A stretch of DNA of 10,473 nucleotides from Clostridia bacterium. Lineage in GTDB: Bacteria; Bacillota; Clostridia; Oscillospirales; Butyricicoccaceae. The stretch is from positions 1-10,473 of the forward strand of contig JAFYMQ010000156.1 of NCBI GenBank assembly GCA_017556565.1, given 5' to 3'. Positions 6,732 to 10,473 of the stretch are shown in pieces (position 1 is the stretch's first letter; the number at the start of each line of letters is the position of its first letter). The notes beneath the pieces are model-generated. The model was given only the letters and a program-made list of their open reading frames with translations, ran no database searches and was not told where the DNA came from. Position numbers and translations under genes: made by a program.

Positions 6732-7402
6732 AAAAGAAAAAGACCCTGATAATCATAGCCGCTGCCTGCGCGCTGGTGCTGGCGGCGGGGCTTGTGTGGA
6801 TATACTACGAGCTGTTCCCCTCTGCGCCCGTGCTTGTGGACAACTACACTCCCAAGACCAATATAATATGTATAGATGCAGGCCACGGCGGTGACGATCC
6901 CGGCGCGGTCAACGGCGAGCGGCAGGAAAAGGACGACAATCTGAACCTTGCGCTGCTTGTGGCTGACTGTCTGGAGGCAAAGGGCTATACAGTCCTGCTT
7001 ACCCGCTCGGACGATACCTACCTGACCTTGGGCGACCGCTGCGAGATCGCCAACGATAAGAACGCGGCGTATTTTGTCTCCCTGCACCGCAACTCGGCGG
7101 CAGAGACTGCTAAGGGTGTGGAAATATGGATCAGCAGCAAAAAAACCACAGCCGAGAGAAGACTTGCCCAGACCCTGATGGACGCTCTGGAAGAGGTAGG
7201 TGTGCAGACGAACAGGGGAGTAAAAGCCGGCACTCAGGCATCCGCTGACAGCGACTACGCCGTCAACAAAAATACCGATATGCCCTCCTGCATAGTCGAA
7301 CTGGGATTTATCAGCAATGCAGAAGACAACCGCCTCTACGACAAGCATCTGAATGAGTATGCAGAGGCAATAGCAGAGGCAATAGCCGAAGTTATGAAAT
7401 AA
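6728..7402 (+). CDS. Membrane-anchored N-acetylmuramoyl-L-alanine amidase (Amidase_3)
   Basis: This predicted zinc hydrolase cuts the amide bond between muramic acid and the peptide stem of peptidoglycan outside the membrane. The 224 residues start with MKKKK and a hydrophobic anchor at about 6-27, either an uncleaved signal-anchor or a signal peptide. An Amidase_3 domain follows from about residue 46 to the end. Zinc ligands and catalytic residues are recognisable: IDAGHGGDDPGA (His53), RQEKDDN (Glu67), SLHRNS (His120) and CIVELGFISN (Glu191). Length and lack of cell-wall-binding repeats resemble CwlD-like amidases, but CwlD identity and a sporulation role are not shown. ATG 6728 overlaps the stop of the DUF975 gene; an upstream in-frame start at 6653 lies inside that gene and has no ribosome binding site. 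Confidence 0.9.
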   Translation: MKKKKTLIIIAAACALVLAAGLVWIYYELFPSAPVLVDNYTPKTNIICIDAGHGGDDPGAVNGERQEKDDNLNLALLVADCLEAKGYTVLLTRSDDTYLTLGDRCEIANDKNAAYFVSLHRNSAAETAKGVEIWISSKKTTAERRLAQTLMDALEEVGVQTNRGVKAGTQASADSDYAVNKNTDMPSCIVELGFISNAEDNRLYDKHLNEYAEAIAEAIAEVMK

Positions 7403-7420
7403 AAATAAGGGAAAAGATAA

Positions 7421-7527
7421 GGGAACGGACTGATTTCACGATTCTGGCTCGCAATCCTTCGCTTGCCGTACAAAAGTACTGTCTGCGCTCGTATTGCTTC
7501 CATAATACGCGAAATCCCCGTTCCCCC
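7421..7527. repeat. MITE-like repeat, first copy of a 94-bp direct repeat
   Basis: Bases 7434-7527 recur at 7546-7639 with three substitutions (91 of 94 identical, offset 112). The first copy is bounded by an imperfect inverted repeat: GGGAACGG (7421-7428) against CCGTTCCC (7518-7525), with ATTTC (7433-7437) against GAAAT (7511-7515). The second copy lacks the left inverted repeat. No gene is evident. Confidence 0.75.
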
Positions 7528-7545
7528 AAGACTGCAAATCGCGCC

Positions 7546-7639
7546 TTTCACGATTCTGGCTCGCAATCCTTCGCTTGCCGTACAACAGTACTGTCTGCGC
7601 TAGTATTGCTTCCATAATGCGCGAAATCCCCGTTCCCCC
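7546..7639. repeat. Second copy of the 94-bp direct repeat
   Basis: This copy differs from 7434-7527 at three positions. It keeps the right CGTTCCC end, but an unrelated 18-base linker (7528-7545) replaces the left inverted repeat. This suggests tandem duplication or recombination between elements. Confidence 0.75.
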
Positions 7640-7720
7640 GTAAGGCTCCTCGTCTTGCCTCCCTTGTCTAAAGGGAGGGGGACCAACCGCAGGTTGGTGG
7701 AGGGATTCAAGGGGAGTCCC

Positions 7721-7746
7721 GTAGGGGAGGGGTTTCCCCTCCCGCC
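7721..7746. repeat. 26-bp hairpin repeat, copy 1
   Basis: This is identical to 7783-7808. Each copy holds GGGAGGGG-ttt-CCCCTCCC, an 8-bp perfect stem with a 3-base loop (here 7725-7743), followed by GCC. Confidence 0.8.
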
Positions 7747-7782
7747 AATCCATCGATTTCTGCCGAGGCTTGTTCTTAGCAT

Positions 7783-7808
7783 GTAGGGGAGGGGTTTCCC
7801 CTCCCGCC
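7783..7808. repeat. 26-bp hairpin repeat, copy 2
   Basis: An exact repeat of 7721-7746, 62 bases downstream, with the same perfect 8-bp stem (7787-7805). Confidence 0.8.
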
Positions 7809-7867
7809 GCGACACCCCAATATTTCCCCCGTAATGCTCCTCTGATAAATTAAGGGGAGCCTTTTAT

Positions 7868-7932
7868 ATTGTGCACAATCTAAAAAATCAAGGGGGGGGG
7901 TAACCCCTATTCATTTGTGCAAATTGCACAAA
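7868..7932. promoter_or_regulatory. Pair of TTGTGCA operator-like inverted repeats
   Basis: ATTGTGCACAAT (7868-7879) is a perfect palindrome. TTTGTGCAA-A-TTGCACAAA (7914-7932) is a perfect 9-bp inverted repeat around one base. Both use the same TTGTGCA half-site, with centres about 49 bases apart, and both lie upstream of the lipoprotein promoter. A dimeric regulator binding both is inferred; the regulator is unknown. Confidence 0.45.
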
Positions 7933-7963
7933 AATGTTGTAAACGAAATGTGAACAGTGTCAA

Positions 7964-7992
7964 TTGAAATAAACAAGCCATAGGTATATAAT
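7964..7992 (+). promoter_or_regulatory. Sigma-A promoter of the substrate-binding lipoprotein gene
   Basis: TTGAAA (7964-7969), a 17-base spacer, and a perfect TATAAT (7987-7992) lie about 48 bases before the start codon. The match is near consensus, which fits the strong ribosome binding site and biased codon use of the gene. Confidence 0.75.
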
Positions 7993-8024
7993 GGTTGTAA
8001 GCTTATTTTGAGCGATTATATTTC

Positions 8025-8031
8025 AAGGAGG
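8025..8031 (+). promoter_or_regulatory. Strong ribosome binding site of the lipoprotein gene
   Basis: AAGGAGG lies eight bases before ATG 8040 and supports that start. Confidence 0.8.
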
Positions 8032-8039
8032 AAATCTCA

Positions 8040-9752
8040 ATGAAGAAGTACTTAGCACTGATTCTTGCAGTTCTGATGCTGGTTGCAGCATTTGCTGGCT
8101 GCGGCAAGAAGGAGACAAAGGTTTACGGTACATTCCGTACATATTTCACCAATCCCCCTCCCACCCTCAGCTGTCTGGCAACTCAGGACACCAACCCCTG
8201 GACTCTGATCGACCTGACTACAGCTAGCCTGTACCGCTCTGTCCTCAACAAGGAAAAGGACGGTTGGGAATGGGCTACCGATCTGGCAGCCAAGATGCCC
8301 AAGCAGGTTGACGCTGACGGTTACGTTTGGGAATACACCATCGTTAAGGATGCTGTATGGTCCAACGGCGACAAGATCACTGTTGACGATTTCGAGTTCA
8401 CTTTCAAAGAGCACGCAAATCCCAAGATGACCTACGTTTCCGCTTCCCAGATGACCAACAACTCCTACGGTAAGCTGGTTAACATCTACGAGTACGGCCT
8501 CGGCGAGATCACCGATTGGAGTGAGGTCGGCTACAAGAAGATCGACGATTATACCTTCCAGGCAACTTTCACCACCACCTGCACCCTGGACGACGCTATC
8601 CGTGCATGTAACCGCGTTATCGTTAACAAGAAGATCTACGAAGCAGGCCTCAACGAAGACGGCACCGGTACTCTGTACGGCACCGACATCGAGAACTTCG
8701 CATCCTGCGGCGCATTCATTCTGACCGAGTGGATCCCCGATGCAAAGTATGTTCTGACCCGTAACCCCGATTACGTCCACGCTGACGAAATCAAGCTGGA
8801 AAGCATCGTTTACACCGTTGTTCCCGATACCAACACTGCTCTGCAGCTGTTCGAGAACGGCGAGCTGGACTATGTCTCCATCGGCTACACCCAGTGGGAA
8901 GACTACGAAGACGATCCCAGAGTCTATGAGTACTTCAATGACTCTCTGATGTACTTCATGATCAACCACGGTAACCCCAGCTTCGGCAACGTTCTGGGCA
9001 ACCTGAACTTCCGTAAGGCTCTGTTCCACGGCATCAACCGCGTTGAGCTGGCCAACACCATCGGCTGCTATCCCGCAACCCGTCTGGTCCGCCGCGCTGT
9101 TATCTCCAACCCCGCAACCGGTGTTCCTTTCTACACCCTTGAGACCGATTACGTACAGGATGCAGCAAAGGTATTCGACAAGACTCTGGCTAACCAGTAC
9201 CTCGACAAGGCATACGAACAGTGCGGCCAGACCAAGGTCGACATGCGTATCCTGTTCTCTGAAACCTCCACCCACCTCCGCGGCTGTGCCGAGATCCTGC
9301 AGAAGCAGTATCACGACTACTTCGAGGGCAAGCTGAACGTTATCATGCACACCATGCCTTCTGCACAGGCACAGGCTCTGCGTAAGTGGAATCCCGACGA
9401 TCCCACCGGCTTTGATACCGCTCTGGGCTCCTTCCTGCCCACCGCAAACGATCCTCGCCAGACCTTCAAGTTCTATCTGTCCTCTGTAGTACCTCCCAGA
9501 TTCTACTGGACATCCGACAAGCTTGACCAGCTGTTCGAGCAGTCCATGGCTCTCGACCTTGAAGCTCAAAATGAAGAAGTCATCAAGCTGTGCATGGAGA
9601 TGGAAAAGCTGATGCTGGACGAAATGGTTATCGTTCCCGTATACGAGATTCCCACCAAGGTTCTGTACGAAACCAACATCCAGCTGCCTGCTGACGGTTA
9701 CGTCATCGGCTGGGGCTTCGGTAACGAGTACATGAGCATGACCGAGAAATAA
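8040..9752 (+). CDS. ABC transporter substrate-binding lipoprotein, family 5 (peptide/dipeptide type)
   Basis: This extracytoplasmic lipoprotein of 570 residues should capture a solute, typically peptides in this family, and pass it to an ABC permease. The N-terminus MKKYLALILAVLMLVAAFAG ends in a lipobox with Cys21 as the lipidation site. The SBP_bac_5 signature is visible at about residues 97-124 (WEYTIVKDAVWSNGDKITVD followed by DFEFTF). Later typical segments are ALQLFENGELDYVSIG, NLNFRKALFHGINRVELA and the C-terminal EMEKLMLDEMVIVPVYEIP. The length is normal for OppA/DppA-like proteins. Codons are strongly biased toward AAC, GAC, ATC, TTC and GTT, suggesting high expression. No permease or ATPase gene adjoins it: repeats lie upstream, and a strong terminator then repeats lie downstream. 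It probably partners with a transporter encoded elsewhere. The ligand cannot be told from sequence. Confidence 0.92.
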   Translation: MKKYLALILAVLMLVAAFAGCGKKETKVYGTFRTYFTNPPPTLSCLATQDTNPWTLIDLTTASLYRSVLNKEKDGWEWATDLAAKMPKQVDADGYVWEYTIVKDAVWSNGDKITVDDFEFTFKEHANPKMTYVSASQMTNNSYGKLVNIYEYGLGEITDWSEVGYKKIDDYTFQATFTTTCTLDDAIRACNRVIVNKKIYEAGLNEDGTGTLYGTDIENFASCGAFILTEWIPDAKYVLTRNPDYVHADEIKLESIVYTVVPDTNTALQLFENGELDYVSIGYTQWEDYEDDPRVYEYFNDSLMYFMINHGNPSFGNVLGNLNFRKALFHGINRVELANTIGCYPATRLVRRAVISNPATGVPFYTLETDYVQDAAKVFDKTLANQYLDKAYEQCGQTKVDMRILFSETSTHLRGCAEILQKQYHDYFEGKLNVIMHTMPSAQAQALRKWNPDDPTGFDTALGSFLPTANDPRQTFKFYLSSVVPPRFYWTSDKLDQLFEQSMALDLEAQNEEVIKLCMEMEKLMLDEMVIVPVYEIPTKVLYETNIQLPADGYVIGWGFGNEYMSMTEK

Positions 9753-9793
9753 GCACTAACTTAGATATTATCCTTCAATTCTTCATAGTCACA

Positions 9794-9834
9794 GATTGTC
9801 CGGCAGGCTTAGCCTGTCGGGCAATCTTTTTTTT
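9794..9834 (+). terminator. Strong rho-independent terminator of the lipoprotein gene
   Basis: A 15-bp stem (9794-9808 with 9812-9826, two G-T pairs, loop TTA) is followed by eight T residues. It lies about 40 bases after the stop, so the gene is monocistronic. Confidence 0.95.
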
Positions 9835-9847
9835 GTGCCTATTCTTT

Positions 9848-9931
9848 GCGGCGAGAGCAAGTTTTCGCCCTACAACTATATCCCCTCAGTCAGCCTTCGG
9901 CTGCCAGCTCCCCTTGATATACAAGGGGAGC
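9848..9931. repeat. Two adjacent short palindromic repeats
   Basis: The first segment has GGCGA and TCGCC flanking a short loop (about 9851-9870). The second has CAGC-cttcg-GCTG and then a perfect GCTCCCCTTG-atata-CAAGGGGAGC hairpin (9907-9931). The second looks like a CTCCCC/GGGGAG family repeat related to the ends of the block at 7642-7863. No gene is present. Confidence 0.6.
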
Positions 9932-9954
9932 CTTAATAGCGGTGTCGCTGCGCC

Positions 9955-10094
9955 CGAGATCCCGCTGCGACTTCGTCTCGCGCTTTTGCGCCGACGTCAT
10001 TCTGAGTGAAGCGCAGCGGAATCGAACTGCGAAGCAGCGACGAACAAAGTGAGGCGGAATCTCGGCGCAAAAGTTCGACTTCGCTCAGGATGAC
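9955..10094. repeat. Short interspersed palindromic element, copy 2 (A-B-A'-B' type)
   Basis: This has the same order of parts as the copy at 5744-5946. A CTTTTGCGCCGA (9983-9994) is perfectly complementary to A' (10062-10073). B (9996-10011) matches B' (10079-10094) at 14 of 16 positions. Against copy 1, arm A differs at four positions and A' carries all four compensating changes. GATCCCGCTGCG and GTTCGACT are shared by both copies. It is not flanked by the 22-bp direct repeat seen at copy 1. Confidence 0.7.
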
Positions 10095-10153
10095 AACGGG
10101 CTGCGCGGCGGAATGGATAGGAGTCGATATGTTGCCTTGCGGCGTGAGTAGGG

Positions 10154-10231
10154 GTGAAGTTTGCCTGCGGCAAGTGAAGTTGCGATGCAGTGAAGTTCGC
10201 TGTGCGAGTGAAGTTTTGGCTTACGCCAAAA
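10154..10231. repeat. Array of four GTGAAG-hairpin units
   Basis: GTGAAG occurs at 10154, 10174, 10190 and 10208. Each copy is followed by a different perfect mini-hairpin: TTGCC-tgc-GGCAA, TGC-gat-GCA, TCGC-tgt-GCGA and TTTTGGC-ttac-GCCAAAA. Units are 20, 16, 18 and 24 bases long. The invariant hexamer with variable but self-complementary inserts is the defining feature. It is not a CRISPR array. Confidence 0.7.
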
Positions 10232-10473
10232 TTAAGGTGTCGGCTGCGCCGACGGATTAGTGAATGCTCTCACCTTCCGTCACGCTTCGCGTGCCACCTT
10301 CCTCCCAGAGGAAGGCAAATAGAGGTGTCGCTTTGCGACGGAGTGGTTAGCGCGGGCGGCAGAGGGCTGCCGCCCCTACTTGGCTCTCACTATGGGTAGC
10401 GAAGCGGCGACGCGGTGTTGAATGACAGTCCGGTGGACTGTCAGACCCGCGGCGTGACCGAGCCGCAGCGAGA
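10232..10473. repeat. Mosaic of short palindromic repeats to the window end
   Basis: Successive hairpins are GTCGGC-tgc-GCCGAC (about 10239-10253), CACGC-ttc-GCGTG, CCTTCCTC-cca-GAGGAAGG, GTCGC-ttt-GCGAC, GGGCGGCAG-aggg-CTGCCGCCC (10354-10375) and TGACAGTCC-ggt-GGACTGTCA (10423-10443). Another repeat starting near 10444 runs off the window. The differing loops and stems suggest several repeat families side by side. I see no gene; open frames here have no ribosome binding site and repeat-derived composition. Confidence 0.6.

Larger units (their letters stand above)
7642..7863. repeat. Composite palindromic repeat block
   Basis: The block is bounded by AAGGCTCC (7642-7649) and its complement GGAGCCTT (7856-7863). 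It contains two adjacent hairpins, CCTCCCTT-gtcta-AAGGGAGG (7658-7678) and ACCAACC-gca-GGTTGGT (7682-7698), then two identical 26-base hairpin repeats. It resembles families of short palindromes common in Clostridia. I see no gene; the open frames across it are by-products of GC-rich repeats. Confidence 0.6.

Noticed and set aside
7336..7815. Overlapping minus-strand open frames across the intergenic repeats
   Set aside because: The products are translations of the 94-bp repeats and GC hairpins, with internally duplicated sequence and no ribosome binding site.
10154..10231. CRISPR array
   Set aside because: The repeated unit is only six to eight bases, the inserts are self-complementary and of uneven length, and no cas genes are present.
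10006..10399. Two short + strand open frames near the window end
   Set aside because: They consist of translated palindromic repeats, have no convincing ribosome binding site, and give no recognisable protein.

Overview
The window looks like chromosomal DNA of an anaerobic gut Firmicute of the Clostridia, most likely an Oscillospiraceae/Ruminococcaceae relative. That placement is inferred from three things: strong AGGAGG-type ribosome binding sites, a Na+-pumping oxaloacetate decarboxylase operon with the biotin carrier as a separate gene, and many short palindromic intergenic repeats of kinds I recall from that group. No 16S gene or other taxonomic marker is present. Seven complete protein genes and one 3' gene fragment are supported. 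I see no tRNA, rRNA, CRISPR array, transposase or phage gene.

Layout. Positions 1-81 hold the tail of a Cys-rich protein on the + strand. A terminator hairpin separates it from a convergent minus-strand gene (134-1759) for a secreted protein with SLH repeats and a thioredoxin-like N-terminal region. A 400-base AT-rich divergent region follows, with a minus-strand promoter and two palindromes over -10-like boxes facing right. Positions 2162-5635 are the operon for oxaloacetate decarboxylase: carboxyltransferase alpha, small gamma-type membrane subunit, free biotin carrier and membrane beta subunit. It ends at a strong terminator. A palindromic repeat element (about 5744-5946) is flanked by a direct repeat of the terminator's 3' arm. 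Next come a DUF975 membrane protein (5985-6731) and an N-acetylmuramoyl-L-alanine amidase (6728-7402) joined by an ATGA overlap. Positions 7403-7863 are repeats, and 7864-8039 are the regulatory region of a dipeptide/oligopeptide-type substrate-binding lipoprotein (8040-9752), which ends at a very strong terminator. From 9835 to the end there is no credible gene, only a mosaic of different short palindromic repeats.

How the genes work together. The four decarboxylase genes encode one machine: the alpha subunit moves CO2 from oxaloacetate to biotin on the carrier, and the beta subunit decarboxylates carboxybiotin while exporting Na+. The gamma-type subunit holds the complex together. The other genes concern the cell envelope (SLH protein, amidase, DUF975 protein) and solute uptake (substrate-binding protein without an adjacent permease).

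The most unusual material is non-coding. Two copies of an A-B-A'-B' palindromic element show compensated changes between A and A'. A four-unit array repeats GTGAAG followed by a different small hairpin each time. Two 94-bp direct repeats are 97% identical. Two inverted repeats sharing the TTGTGCA half-site lie upstream of the lipoprotein promoter.
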